DNA of 64,000 nucleotides from Hydrogenophaga sp. BPS33 (GCF_009859475.1 NZ_CP044549.1:4712001-4776000); one strand, 5' to 3'; shown: positions 10,696-19,924, counted from the stretch's first letter. Numbers and translations: made by a program. The notes: a model not told the origin generated them from the letters alone.

Positions 10696-10707
10696 GGACG
10701 ATCGTCC
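10696..10707. promoter_or_regulatory. GGACGATCGTCC palindrome, candidate XRE operator
   Basis: A 12-base perfect palindrome 19 bases upstream of the XRE ATG. XRE repressors commonly bind such dyads over their own promoter. The remaining sequence to 10920 shows no convincing gene. Confidence 0.4.
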
Positions 10708-10920
10708 ACATACACTTTGAATCACCCACTCTTCACCATCAACAATCCATCACATGACCCATCACGGCCGCACGCGAAACCAAGAAACGTTGACCACTTC
10801 GCCTCGAAAAGATCTGGCTCTAGAGGCGACACAGTTGCTGATGGTGTTCAGGACCCTATCGATACACCATCAAAGCCTCACGATGGAGCTTTTGAGGGCC
10901 TTGCAACAAGCGAAAGCAGC

Positions 10921-11778
10921 TCAATCCAAAGCCTGCCGCGCCAGCCCCGCCACCACCAACTCCTTGTCCGCCTGATCCCGCTCGCCATCCTCCAGAAACC
11001 AGGCGGCCGACAGCGCCGCGTGCGCCATCACCCACTGCAACAAACGACGGCGATCCAGCCCGGCGGTAACGACCACGATGTCAACCTGACGCGCAAAGCG
11101 CACCGGGTCGGTACAGGTTTCCAAATCGGGGTTGCACAACACGTTGACGTGGTCGTAGCACCGCTCGCCGGTCACGCGCTTGGGATCGATCGCCAGCCAG
11201 CCGCGTTCGCCGAAATCCAGGATGTTGCTGTGGTGCGCATCGCCATGCAGCACCACGTGCTCGCGCTGCGAGGCGAGCAGCTCGTCGGCCACTACCGCGC
11301 ACTCGGTCATCAGGCCGCCTTCGCGGCGCGCCATGGGTGCCAGCGATTCGAAGAAGCGCGTCAGCGGCAGCAATTGCTCGGGCGGTGGCGTGGACCGCTT
11401 CAGGTGCAACCGTTCAAGGGTGCGGCACACGATGCGTGTGGCCGCGTCGTCTTCACCCTTCATGGCCATGTTCAGGAGGCGTCTTTGACCGGTGGCACGC
11501 TCCATCAACATCACGCCCGCGTTCCCGTCGAGGGCATAGATGCGCGCCGCACCGTCACCTTCCCACCAACGCATCACTTCACCGCCGATACGCTCATCGA
11601 CGTGCTGTGCGATCTTGATCATGGCAGGGCGGCCATCGTGGCGGACCGGCATCAGGTGGCCGGAATGCGTGGCGAAGGGTTCGCCGTCGGGCTGAGCGTT
11701 CCAGCGTTGAAGATAGGGTTCGAACAGGCTTGCGTGGCGAAGGCTTCCAGCAAGTCGCTCTGATAGGTCTCTCACCAC
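10921..11778 (-). CDS. Aminoglycoside/hydroxyurea phosphotransferase, APH(6)-like
   Basis: A 285-residue kinase of the APH(6)/hydroxyurea antibiotic-resistance kinase family (streptomycin 6-phosphotransferase relatives). The catalytic loop 'VLHGDAHHSNILDF' gives Asp180 and Asn185; the metal-binding Asp198 is in 'LAIDPKRVTGE', a combination typical of APH(6) rather than APH(3'). It starts with GTG (11778, or 11775). It stands alone between an XRE regulator and a phasin-like gene, with no mobile-element remnants, so it looks like an ancestral chromosomal gene. Real resistance cannot be inferred; chromosomal homologues often have other or weak activity. Confidence 0.82.
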   Translation of the reverse strand: MVRDLSERLAGSLRHASLFEPYLQRWNAQPDGEPFATHSGHLMPVRHDGRPAMIKIAQHVDERIGGEVMRWWEGDGAARIYALDGNAGVMLMERATGQRRLLNMAMKGEDDAATRIVCRTLERLHLKRSTPPPEQLLPLTRFFESLAPMARREGGLMTECAVVADELLASQREHVVLHGDAHHSNILDFGERGWLAIDPKRVTGERCYDHVNVLCNPDLETCTDPVRFARQVDIVVVTAGLDRRRLLQWVMAHAALSAAWFLEDGERDQADKELVVAGLARQALD

Positions 11779-11818
11779 GGGCGCAGATCCGCACCTGGAA
11801 TGTCATCGAACCACACGC

Positions 11819-12202
11819 TCAACGAAGCTTCGTCCGCCCCAAGCGTTTCGCATTCGCCACGGCCTTGCGATGAATGGGCGCAAGCCCCGCAGCGGTGATG
11901 CGAGACGCAGCCTTCTTCGCCTGCGCAGAACGCTGGCGGGACGTGGCCGGCAGCCACATCGATAACGCGAGCTGCTGCTGCAAACGCACGCCCTCGGCGA
12001 ACATGTTCATCCATGACTGCGCAAAGGCGACCTGTTTCTCGACCACCATCCCGGTGAATTCCTTGCGGTCGCGCGCGTTCGGCGCCCCCCCGGCCAACGC
12101 CATGCGGGTGACCCGGTGTGCAATCACTTGCGAAGCGGCCACGGACATTTCAGCGAGCTTGGCCGTGGCGGACGTGGAACGGGGGCGTTTGGCTTTGGGC
12201 AT
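11819..12202 (-). CDS. Phasin-like (polyhydroxyalkanoate granule-associated type) small protein
   Basis: A 127-residue basic, helical protein. 'AASQVIAHRVTRMALAGG', 'EFTGMVVEKQVAFAQSWMNMFAEG' and the C-terminal 'GLAPIHRKAVANAKRL' follow the pattern of the small phasin-like family found in alpha- and beta-proteobacteria, which coats PHA granules. The ends are rich in Lys/Arg (N-terminal 'MPKAKRPR'). The ATG at 12202 follows the basic start; an upstream ATG at 12235 would only add low-complexity residues. No other PHA gene is nearby, so the role is inferred from pattern resemblance only. Confidence 0.55.
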   Translation of the reverse strand: MPKAKRPRSTSATAKLAEMSVAASQVIAHRVTRMALAGGAPNARDRKEFTGMVVEKQVAFAQSWMNMFAEGVRLQQQLALSMWLPATSRQRSAQAKKAASRITAAGLAPIHRKAVANAKRLGRTKLR

Positions 12203-12260
12203 GCGCCCACTGTAGCGCGCACAGGGCAATGGCAAACGCCACCCGCCGCCTCGGTTACAG

Positions 12261-12280
12261 TAATAACCCGCCGGTCATTA
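12261..12280. promoter_or_regulatory. Candidate TetR operator upstream of the efflux operon
   Basis: TAATAACC-CGCC-GGTCATTA is an inverted repeat with 8-base arms matching at 7 of 8 positions. It lies 10 bases before the TetR ATG, so a bound repressor would block initiation of the whole tetR-adaptor-pump unit. Spacing and symmetry fit TetR-family dimers. Confidence 0.55.
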
Positions 12281-12290
12281 GCCAGACGCC

Positions 12291-12971
12291 ATGCCTTCCG
12301 CCCCACCCACCCCTTCCTCCGACCACGACGCCGCGCCGCGCCAGCGCCGCGCCCGTCGCAAGGAGGCGCGCCCGGGTGAACTGCTGGACGCTGCCCTGCA
12401 GCTGTTCGTGGAAAAAGGCTTCGCCGCCACACGGGTCGAGGAAGTGGCCGCCCGCGCCGGCGTGTCCAAGGGCACCTTGTTCCTTTACTTCCCCAGCAAG
12501 GAAGAACTGTTCAAGGCCGTGGTGCGCGAGAACCTCGCCGGGCGCTTTCCCGAATGGAGCGAGGAGCTGGACCAGTTCGAAGGCCACAGCGCAGAGCTGG
12601 TGCGCTATTGCCTGCACACCTGGTGGGAGCGCGTGGGCATGACGCCCGCCTCCGGCATCACCAAGCTGGTGATGAGCGAGGCCGGCATGTTCCCCGAGAT
12701 CGCAGCCTTCTACCAGCAAGAGGTGATCGAGCCCGGCCACGCGCTGCTGCGCCGCGTGCTCCAGCGTGGCATGGACCGGGGCGAAATGCGCGTGCTGGAC
12801 CTCGACTACGCGGTGTACAGCCTGATCGCACCCATGATCTTCCTGTTGATGTGGAAACACTCGATGGCGCCCTGCTGCGCCGCCTCCGCACAGATCGAAC
12901 CGCTCACCTTCATCGACAACCAGGTCGACCTGCTGCTGCACGGCATGCTCGTCCCTGGCCCCACGCCCTGA
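12291..12971 (+). CDS. TetR/AcrR-family repressor of the adjacent RND efflux system
   Basis: A 226-residue regulator. Residues about 27-75 form the TetR DNA-binding domain ('[44 protein letters not shown]' pattern). The C-terminal helical domain is the drug/effector pocket. It is the first gene of an operon with the adaptor (7 bases to the next ATG) and the RND pump, and its start is covered by an inverted-repeat operator. Autorepression relieved by a pump substrate is the likely logic. The ligand is unknown. Confidence 0.92.
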   Translation: MPSAPPTPSSDHDAAPRQRRARRKEARPGELLDAALQLFVEKGFAATRVEEVAARAGVSKGTLFLYFPSKEELFKAVVRENLAGRFPEWSEELDQFEGHSAELVRYCLHTWWERVGMTPASGITKLVMSEAGMFPEIAAFYQQEVIEPGHALLRRVLQRGMDRGEMRVLDLDYAVYSLIAPMIFLLMWKHSMAPCCAASAQIEPLTFIDNQVDLLLHGMLVPGPTP

Positions 12972-12978
12972 CCCGCCC

Positions 12979-14130
12979 ATGAACGCTGCCCGCTCCCGCT
13001 CGACCTGGATCCAATGGTTGCTGTTGGCCGCGCTGGTGATCGCGATCGCGCTGGGCGTCGTGCGTGCGCTGGACAAGCGCAAGACCACCGCCGACAACGC
13101 CCGCGCCGCCGCCGAAGCGCTCAAGACGGCGCCCGTGTACACGCTCTCCGAGCAGGACGTGGTGACGGTGCAGGCGCTGGAGCTCACGCAGACCGTGGCG
13201 ATTTCCGGCTCGGTGCAGGCGCTGCAGACCGCGGCCATCAAGGCCCGCACGGCGGGCGAGATCCAGGGTCTGAACAAGCGCGAGGGCGACAGCGTGAAGG
13301 CCGGCGAGGTGGTCGCGCGCATCGACAGCACCGAGGCCCAGGCACGCGTGCGCCAGGCCGAGCGGCAGGCCGCATCGGCCCAGTCGCAGACCGCGATTGC
13401 CCGGCGCACGTTCGAGAACAACCAGGCCCTGGTGAAACAAGGCTTCATCTCGGCCACGGCGCTGGAAACGGCCACCGCCAACCTGGCCGGCGCCGAGGCC
13501 ACGCACCAGGCCGCGCTCGCCGCGCTGGACATCGCGAAAAAGGCCCTGGCCGACACCACCCTGCGCTCGCCGCTCACCGGCCAGATTTCGGCGCGGCTGG
13601 TGCAGAACGGCGAACGCGTGGGCGTGGACACGCGCGTGTTCGACGTGGTCGATCTCTCCGCCTTCGAGATGGAAGCGGCGATCACCCCGGCCGATGCCGT
13701 GGCGGTGAAGGTCGGCCAGGCTGCGCAACTGCGGGTTGAAGGCTTGGGCCAGCCCGTGCAGGCCACGGTCTCGCGCATCAACCCGAGCGTGCAGGCCGGC
13801 AGCCGCAGCGTGCTGGTGTACCTGCGCATGCCGCCCGCCGATGGCATGCGCCAAGGCCTGTTCGCGCAGGGCCAGATCGCTACCGGCACGGTCACCGCGC
13901 CGGCGGTGCCGCAGTCGGCGGTGCGCAACGACAAGCCGCAGCCCTATGTGCAAGTGCTGCGCGAGGGCAAGATCGCGCACCTGACGGTGGAAGGCGGCGC
14001 CACCGGCCTGCGCGGCACCGAGCCGATGCGGGAGGTCAAGGGCCTGAGCGCGGGCACGCAGGTGCTCAGCGCGCAGGCCGGCGCACTGCGCGAAGGCACG
14101 GCCGTGCGCGCTGCGGCCTCCCCGAACTGA
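12979..14130 (+). CDS. RND efflux periplasmic adaptor (membrane fusion protein)
   Basis: A 383-residue adaptor bridging inner-membrane pump and outer-membrane channel. One N-terminal membrane anchor (about 11-28) is present. The lipoyl half-motifs 'AAIKARTAGEIQGLNKREGDSVKAGEVVARID' pattern and 'DTTLRSPLTGQISARLV' flank an alpha-helical hairpin (about 110-185). Beta-barrel and membrane-proximal domains follow. There is no lipobox, so it is anchored by the transmembrane helix. It ends 13 bases before the pump gene. Confidence 0.93.
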   Translation: MNAARSRSTWIQWLLLAALVIAIALGVVRALDKRKTTADNARAAAEALKTAPVYTLSEQDVVTVQALELTQTVAISGSVQALQTAAIKARTAGEIQGLNKREGDSVKAGEVVARIDSTEAQARVRQAERQAASAQSQTAIARRTFENNQALVKQGFISATALETATANLAGAEATHQAALAALDIAKKALADTTLRSPLTGQISARLVQNGERVGVDTRVFDVVDLSAFEMEAAITPADAVAVKVGQAAQLRVEGLGQPVQATVSRINPSVQAGSRSVLVYLRMPPADGMRQGLFAQGQIATGTVTAPAVPQSAVRNDKPQPYVQVLREGKIAHLTVEGGATGLRGTEPMREVKGLSAGTQVLSAQAGALREGTAVRAAASPN

Positions 14131-14143
14131 TTGGCACCAGCGT

Positions 14144-17100
14144 ATGTGGTTCACCCAGGTCTCGCTGCGCAACCCGGTCTTCGCCACCATGGTGATGGCC
14201 GCCTTCGTGGTGCTCGGTCTGTTCTCGTTCAACCGCCTGCAGGTCGACCAGTTTCCGAACATCGACTTTCCCGTGGTCGTGGTGCAGGTGGCCTACCCGG
14301 GCGCATCGCCCGAGATCGTCGAGTCCGAGGTGACGAAGAAGGTGGAAGAAGCGGTCAACGCGATCGCCGGTGTGAACACCCTCACCTCGCGCAGCTACGA
14401 GGGGCAGTCGCTCGTCATCATCGAGTTCCAACTCACGGTGGACGGTCGCAAGGCCGCCGAGGACGTGCGCGAGAAGATCGCCATCCTGCGCCCGGTGTTC
14501 CGCGACGAGGTGGAAGAACCGCGCGTGCTGCGCTTCGACCCGGCGAGCCGCTCGATCTGGTCGGTGGCGGTCATCCCGCAAGAAGTGGATGGCAAGACGC
14601 CGAGCGCCGTCGAGCTCACGACGTGGGCCGAGCAGGTGCTCAAGAAGCGGTTGGAGAACGTGCGCGGCGTGGGCTCGGTGAACCTGGTGGGCGCCACCCG
14701 GCGCGCGATCAACATCGAGCTCGACCCGTCCGCCATGGAAGCGCTGGGCGTGACGACCGAGCAGATCAACACCGCCGTGCGCAACGAGAACCAGGACCTG
14801 CCGGTGGGCACGCTGAAAACCGGCGCGGCCGAGCGTGTGGTGCAAATGCTCTCGCGGCTGCAGAACCCGCAGGATTTCGAGCAGATCATCGTCGCGCGCC
14901 GGGGCGGCCAGGCGGTGCGGCTGGGCCAGGTGGCGCGTGTGAGCGATGCCACGCAGGAAGTGGAGAGCCTGGCGCTCTACAACGGCCAGCGCACGCTGCT
15001 GCTGCAGGTGCAGAAGGCGCAGGACGAGAACACCATCGCCGTGACCGACGGTCTCAAGGCGGCCGTGGCGGGGCTGGGCGCCGAGCTGCCGCCAGGCATG
15101 CGGCTGGAACAGATCGCCGATGGCTCGCGGCCGATCCGCGTGTCGGTGGAAAACGTGCGGCAGACCCTGATCGAAGGCGCGCTGCTCACGGTGCTGATCG
15201 TGTTCCTGTTCCTGAACTCGTGGCGCTCCACGGTGATCACTGGCCTTACGCTGCCCATCGCTTTGATCGGCACGTTTTTCTTCATGAACCTGTTTGGGTT
15301 CACCATCAACATGATCACGTTGATGGCGCTCACGCTCTCGGTGGGTCTGCTGATCGACGACGCAATCGTGGTGCGCGAGAACATCGTGCGCCACGTGCAG
15401 ATGGGCAAGAAGCCTTTTGATGCGGCCATGGACGGCACGCAGGAGATCGGCCTGGCCGTGCTCGCCACCACCTTGTCCATCGTGGCGGTGTTCCTGCCCA
15501 TCGGTTTCATGGGCGGCATCATCGGCAAGTTCTTCCACGAGTTCGGCATCACCATGGTGGCGGCCGTGCTCATCTCCATGTTCGTGAGCTTCACACTGGA
15601 CCCGATGCTCTCCTCGGTGTGGCACGACCCCGAAATTGAAAAGCACGGCAAGAACAACGCTCCGCGCAGCGTCTACGACAAGACCATCGGCCGCGTCACC
15701 GCCTGGTTCGACCGCGTGCAGGACGACCTGAGCCACACCTACCAGGGCACGCTGCGCTGGTCGCTCAAGCACAAGCTGGCCACCCTGGGCGTGGCGCTGG
15801 CGACCTTCGTGGGCAGCCTGTTCATGATGCCGCTGCTGGGCACCGAGTTCGTGCCCACGGCCGATTTCTCGGAAACCTCGCTGAGCTTTCACACCCCCGT
15901 GGGCTCCTCGCTCGAAGCCACCGAGGCCAAGACGCGCGAGGTCGAAGCCATCCTGCGCGAATTTCCCGAGGTGCAGTACACCCTGTCCACGCTCAACACC
16001 GGCAACGCGCAGGGCGCCATGTACGCCAGCATCTACGTGCGCCTGACGGACCGGCACGCGCGCACGCTCAGTGCCCTGGACATGTCGGCCCGCCTGCGCG
16101 AGCGGCTGCGCAGCGTGCCCGGCATCACGGTCACGCACGTCGGCCTGCTCGACGCGGTGGGCGGCAACAAGCAGGTGGAGTTCTCGCTACAGGGCGACGA
16201 CCTGGCCGAGCTGGAGCGCCTGACGCAACTGGTGACGGAGCGCATCCGCCCCATCGTGGGCCTGGTCGACCTGGATGCCAGCGTCAAGCCCAACAAACCG
16301 ACGGTGGACGTGCGCCTCAAGCGCGAACTGGCGTCCGACGCGGGCGTGAGCGTGGCCGCCGTGGGCGCGAGCCTGCGCACGCTGGTGGCCGGCACCACGG
16401 TGGGCAACTGGCGCGCGGCCGACGGTCAGAGCTACGACGTGAACGTGCGCCTCGCCCCCAGCGGTCGCGAGCGCGCGAGCGACCTCGAACAACTGCCGCT
16501 GGTGATCGGCACCGAAGCCGATGGCAGCGCCCGCGTGGTGCGCCTGGGCCAGGTGGCCGACGTGGTGCCCGCCACCGGCCCGAACCAGATCAACCGGCGC
16601 AACCTGAACCGCGAGGTGTCGATCAACGCCAACGTGTATGGCCGCTCGCCGGGCGAGGTGTCCAACGAGATCCGCCAGGTGCTCGACGGCATCGCCTTCC
16701 CGCCCGGCTACCGCTACGAGTTCGGCGGCTCCACCAAGAACATGCAGGAGTCGTTCGGTTATGCGCTCTCGGCGCTGGCGCTGGCGATCATCTTCATCTA
16801 CATGATCCTGGCCAGCCAGTTCCAGAGCTTCCTGCAACCCCTGGCGCTCATGAGCTCGCTGCCGCTCACGCTCATTGGCGTGGTGCTGGCGCTGCTGATG
16901 TTCGGCTCGAGCATGAGCATGTTCTCGGTGATCGGCATCGTGCTGCTGATGGGCCTGGTGACGAAGAACGCGATCCTGTTGGTGGACTTCGCGATCCGCG
17001 CGCGCGAAGGCCGCGCCGGCCAACCGCCGATGGACCGCGAAAGCGCGCTGCTGCTGGCCGCCAAGGTGCGGCTGCGCCCCATTCTCATGACCACCTTGGC

Positions 17101-17317
17101 CATGGTGTTCGGCATGGTGCCGCTGGCCTTCGCGCTCACCGAAGGTTCGGAGCAGCGCGCGCCGATGGGCCAGGCCGTCATCGGTGGCGTCATCACCTCG
17201 TCCCTGCTCACGCTGGTGGTGGTGCCGGTGGTCTATTGTTACCTGGACGACCTGACCCTCTGGCTGCGCCGCCGCTTGGGCCTGCCACCCACCCACCACG
17301 CGGACCCGACTCCTTAA
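14144..17317 (+). CDS. RND multidrug-type efflux pump permease (HAE1 family)
   Basis: A 1057-residue inner-membrane proton antiporter of full AcrB-type length, with the usual two repeats of six membrane helices and two large periplasmic loops. The proton-relay residues are present: Asp405-Asp406 in 'GLLIDDAIVVRENIVRH' (TM4) and Lys941 in 'GLVTKNAILLVDFAIR' (TM10). The N-terminus 'LRNPVFATMVMAAFVVLGLFS' is TM1. It works with the upstream adaptor and probably with the TolC protein at 18466. Substrates cannot be predicted from sequence. Confidence 0.95.
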   Translation: MWFTQVSLRNPVFATMVMAAFVVLGLFSFNRLQVDQFPNIDFPVVVVQVAYPGASPEIVESEVTKKVEEAVNAIAGVNTLTSRSYEGQSLVIIEFQLTVDGRKAAEDVREKIAILRPVFRDEVEEPRVLRFDPASRSIWSVAVIPQEVDGKTPSAVELTTWAEQVLKKRLENVRGVGSVNLVGATRRAINIELDPSAMEALGVTTEQINTAVRNENQDLPVGTLKTGAAERVVQMLSRLQNPQDFEQIIVARRGGQAVRLGQVARVSDATQEVESLALYNGQRTLLLQVQKAQDENTIAVTDGLKAAVAGLGAELPPGMRLEQIADGSRPIRVSVENVRQTLIEGALLTVLIVFLFLNSWRSTVITGLTLPIALIGTFFFMNLFGFTINMITLMALTLSVGLLIDDAIVVRENIVRHVQMGKKPFDAAMDGTQEIGLAVLATTLSIVAVFLPIGFMGGIIGKFFHEFGITMVAAVLISMFVSFTLDPMLSSVWHDPEIEKHGKNNAPRSVYDKTIGRVTAWFDRVQDDLSHTYQGTLRWSLKHKLATLGVALATFVGSLFMMPLLGTEFVPTADFSETSLSFHTPVGSSLEATEAKTREVEAILREFPEVQYTLSTLNTGNAQGAMYASIYVRLTDRHARTLSALDMSARLRERLRSVPGITVTHVGLLDAVGGNKQVEFSLQGDDLAELERLTQLVTERIRPIVGLVDLDASVKPNKPTVDVRLKRELASDAGVSVAAVGASLRTLVAGTTVGNWRAADGQSYDVNVRLAPSGRERASDLEQLPLVIGTEADGSARVVRLGQVADVVPATGPNQINRRNLNREVSINANVYGRSPGEVSNEIRQVLDGIAFPPGYRYEFGGSTKNMQESFGYALSALALAIIFIYMILASQFQSFLQPLALMSSLPLTLIGVVLALLMFGSSMSMFSVIGIVLLMGLVTKNAILLVDFAIRAREGRAGQPPMDRESALLLAAKVRLRPILMTTLAMVFGMVPLAFALTEGSEQRAPMGQAVIGGVITSSLLTLVVVPVVYCYLDDLTLWLRRRLGLPPTHHADPTP

Positions 17318-17368
17318 AATCGTCCAGTTCCGCCTTCCAGAAACACCGTTCTTCAGCGAGTTGATGCC

Positions 17369-18067
17369 ATGACCACCTCCCCCACCGACCTCGGCCTGAA
17401 CCAGGCCCGCTTCAACATGATCGAGCAGCAGATCCGCCCCTGGGAAGTGCTGGACGCGCGCGTGCTGGAACTGCTGAACCACGTGCACCGCGAGCACTTC
17501 GTGCCCGCCGCGCACAAGGCACTGGCGTTTGCCGACCTGGAACTGCCGCTGACCTCGCCAGCGGTCGAGGGCCAGGTCATGCTGGCGCCGCGCGTGGAAG
17601 CGCGCCTGCTGCAGGACCTGCAGCTCAAAGCCACCGACAAGGTGCTGGAGATCGGCGCCGGCAGCGGTTTCATGGCCGCCCTGCTGGCCAGCCTGGCGCA
17701 GCGCGTGGTGTCGATCGAGATCGACGAGGCCCTGGCCCGCACGGCGCGCGAGAACCTGCAGAAAGCCGGCATCGCCAACGCCGAGGTGCGCTGCGCCGAC
17801 GCCACCGCCAACGGCTTTGCCGCCTGCGGCGCCGAGGGCCCGTTCGACGCCATCGTGCTCAGCGGCTCGGTGGCCGAAATCCCCGCCGCGCTGCTCAACC
17901 TGCTGGCCCCGGGCGGCCGCCTGGCCGCCATCGTCGGCTTCGAACCCATGATGCGCGCCACCTTCGTCACCCGCACGGGCGACGCCGCGTTCCAGACCGC
18001 ACAGCCTTGGGACACGGTCGCGCCGCGCCTGCGCAACTTCCCAGCACCCTCGCCTTTCAAATTCTGA
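17369..18067 (+). CDS. pcm: Protein-L-isoaspartate O-methyltransferase-like protein
   Basis: A 232-residue class I SAM methyltransferase. Motif I is 'DKVLEIGAGSGFMAALLASLA' (about 91-111), with an acidic post-I 'VVSIEIDE'. The N-terminal helix 'ARFNMIEQQIRPWEVLD' matches PIMT. The usual substrate loop (GQTIS-QP) reads 'EGQVMLAPRVEARLLQ', so this is a divergent paralogue; whether it repairs isoaspartate or methylates something else is open. It lies in the same direction between the RND pump (51 bases) and a rhodanese gene (13 bases). Confidence 0.82.
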   Translation: MTTSPTDLGLNQARFNMIEQQIRPWEVLDARVLELLNHVHREHFVPAAHKALAFADLELPLTSPAVEGQVMLAPRVEARLLQDLQLKATDKVLEIGAGSGFMAALLASLAQRVVSIEIDEALARTARENLQKAGIANAEVRCADATANGFAACGAEGPFDAIVLSGSVAEIPAALLNLLAPGGRLAAIVGFEPMMRATFVTRTGDAAFQTAQPWDTVAPRLRNFPAPSPFKF

Positions 18068-18080
18068 TCACGAGGCTGCC

Positions 18081-18431
18081 ATGAACGCCATTTCCCCAGG
18101 TCAACTCAGCGACTGGCTGCAACACCACACCGACGCGAACGCGCCCGAGGCCCTGCCCGTGGTACTGGACGTGCGCGAGCCCTGGGAGCTGCAGACCGCA
18201 TCGGTCAAGCCCGAGGGCTTCGAACTGGTCGCCATGCCCATGCGCAGCGTGCCCGCGCGCGTTGCCGAGCTGGACCGTGATCGACCCATCGCCTGCCTGT
18301 GCCACCACGGCGCGCGCAGCGCGCAAGTCGTGCAGTTCCTCGAAGGCCAGGGCTTCACCCACGTCGTGAACATCCACGGCGGCATCCACGCGTGGTCGGC
18401 GGAGCGCGACCCTGGCGTCCCTGTTTATTGA
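18081..18431 (+). CDS. Rhodanese-domain sulfurtransferase
   Basis: A single-domain, 116-residue rhodanese. It carries 'VVLDVREPWE' (CH2A-like strand) and the active-site loop 'CLCHHGARSAQVVQFLEGQGF', in which the cysteine of CHHGARS carries the persulfide, then 'VVNIHGGIHAWS'. GlpE/PspE-type cytoplasmic enzymes of this size move sulfane sulfur from thiosulfate or persulfides to acceptors. It is packed between the PIMT-like gene and tolC. Its link to efflux is unclear. Confidence 0.92.
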   Translation: MNAISPGQLSDWLQHHTDANAPEALPVVLDVREPWELQTASVKPEGFELVAMPMRSVPARVAELDRDRPIACLCHHGARSAQVVQFLEGQGFTHVVNIHGGIHAWSAERDPGVPVY

Positions 18432-18465
18432 CCCGTCCCGGCCTACGCCCTTTGAAGACCCCCGT

Positions 18466-19848
18466 ATGAACGCTGCCCCGACCGTACGCCTCCCCTGCAC
18501 CTCGAACCGCTCGATGGCACCGCGCCATCGCGCCCTGGCCGTGGTGCTGGCCATGTCGGGTCCGTTCTTCGTCGGCGGCGCGCAGGCACAAAGCCTGGTC
18601 GAGCTCTACGAAGCCGCGCGCGGCTTCGACGCCACCTACCTCGCTGCCCGCTCGCAGTACGACGCCAGCCTGGCCCAGGCCGCGCAGGCGCGCGCCGGCC
18701 TGCTGCCCCAGGCCGGCCTGGGCGTGGCGGCCAACTGGGCGCGGCGCGAGGTGCCGCAATACAGCGCACTCGATGGCAACAGCAACAACCAGAGCGCCAC
18801 ACTCTCGGCCAGCCAGCCGCTGTACCGCCCGATCAACAAGCTCACCAACGACCAGGCCGTGCTCAGCACCGACATCGCCCAGGCGCGCCTGGTGCAGGCC
18901 GAGCAGGACCTGATCGTGCGCAGCTCGCAGGCGTATTTCGACGTGCTCGCCGCGCAGGACACGCTGGCTTTCGTGCAGGCGCAGAAGTCCGCCGTGGCCG
19001 AGCAGCTGGCGGCCGCCAAGCGCAATTTCGAGGTCGGCAACGCCACGGTGACCGATTCGCGCGAAGCCCAGGCGCAATACGACCTGGTGCAGGCGCGCGA
19101 GATCGCCGCCGCCAACCAGCTGCGCGTGAAGCAGCTCGCGCTGGACCAGCTGGTGGGCCGCAGCGGCGTGTCGCCGCGCCCCTTGGCCGCGCCGGTCGCG
19201 CTGCCCGAACTCACGCCGGCCGACCCGCAGGCCTGGGTCAACCGCACGGCCGAAACGCACCCGGCCATCCTGCAGGCCACGCGCAACCTGGACATCGCCG
19301 AACTCGAAACCCGCAAGGCCGAAGCCGGGCACAAGCCCACACTGGACCTCGTGGGCCAGTACCAGGTCGCCAAGGGACCGTCCACCGTCCTGCCCGTCAC
19401 CGCGGGCAATGTGCGCACCAACACCGCCAGTGTGGGCCTGCAATTCAACCTGCCACTGTTCGCCGGCTTTGCGGTGCAGAACCGCGTGAAGGAAACGCTG
19501 GCGCTGGAAGACAAGGCCCGCACCGACCTGGAAGCGGCGCGGCGCAACGTCGACCTGGCCACGCGCAGCGCCTACCTGGGCGTGGTCTCGGGCCAAGGCC
19601 AGGTGAAGGCGCTGGAAGCCGCCGAGGCCTCCAGCCAGAGCGCGCTGGACGCCAACCGCCTGGGCTACCAGGTGGGCGTGCGCATCAACATCGACGTGCT
19701 CAACGCGCAAAGCCAGCTGTTCCAGACCAAGCGCGACCTGGCCCAGGCGCGCTACGACGTGCTGGTGAACCAGTTGCGCCTGCGCCAGGCCAGTGGCTCG
19801 CTGCTGCCCGAGGACCTGCGGCCGATCGACGCGCTGCTCGCCAAATAG
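18466..19848 (+). CDS. tolC: TolC-family outer-membrane efflux channel
   Basis: A 460-residue outer-membrane protein. A long N-terminal leader has a hydrophobic core 'ALAVVLAMSGPFFVGGAQAQS' with a cleavage-like AQA-QS site near residue 41; the ATG at 18514 would give a more normal signal peptide. The mature start 'LVELYEAARGFDATYLAARSQYDASLAQAAQARAGLLPQAGL' pattern and 'ITDSREAQAQYDL'-type coiled-coil repeats are characteristic of the TolC subclass used by type I secretion and RND systems. It is probably the exit channel for the upstream pump. Confidence 0.92.
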   Translation: MNAAPTVRLPCTSNRSMAPRHRALAVVLAMSGPFFVGGAQAQSLVELYEAARGFDATYLAARSQYDASLAQAAQARAGLLPQAGLGVAANWARREVPQYSALDGNSNNQSATLSASQPLYRPINKLTNDQAVLSTDIAQARLVQAEQDLIVRSSQAYFDVLAAQDTLAFVQAQKSAVAEQLAAAKRNFEVGNATVTDSREAQAQYDLVQAREIAAANQLRVKQLALDQLVGRSGVSPRPLAAPVALPELTPADPQAWVNRTAETHPAILQATRNLDIAELETRKAEAGHKPTLDLVGQYQVAKGPSTVLPVTAGNVRTNTASVGLQFNLPLFAGFAVQNRVKETLALEDKARTDLEAARRNVDLATRSAYLGVVSGQGQVKALEAAEASSQSALDANRLGYQVGVRINIDVLNAQSQLFQTKRDLAQARYDVLVNQLRLRQASGSLLPEDLRPIDALLAK

Positions 19849-19924
19849 ACCATCCAGGCGCTCCGCTACACTCGACCGCCGGGTGCGCGCCAGCCCACCC
19901 CCGTGCACCGCATCAGAGGAAGCC

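Noticed and set aside
10754..10975. A 73-codon open frame between the XRE gene and the APH(6)-like gene
   Set aside because: No ribosome-binding site, no recognisable domain, low-complexity composition, and its end overlaps the 3' end of the APH(6)-like gene on the other strand. It could be real, but nothing in the sequence supports it.
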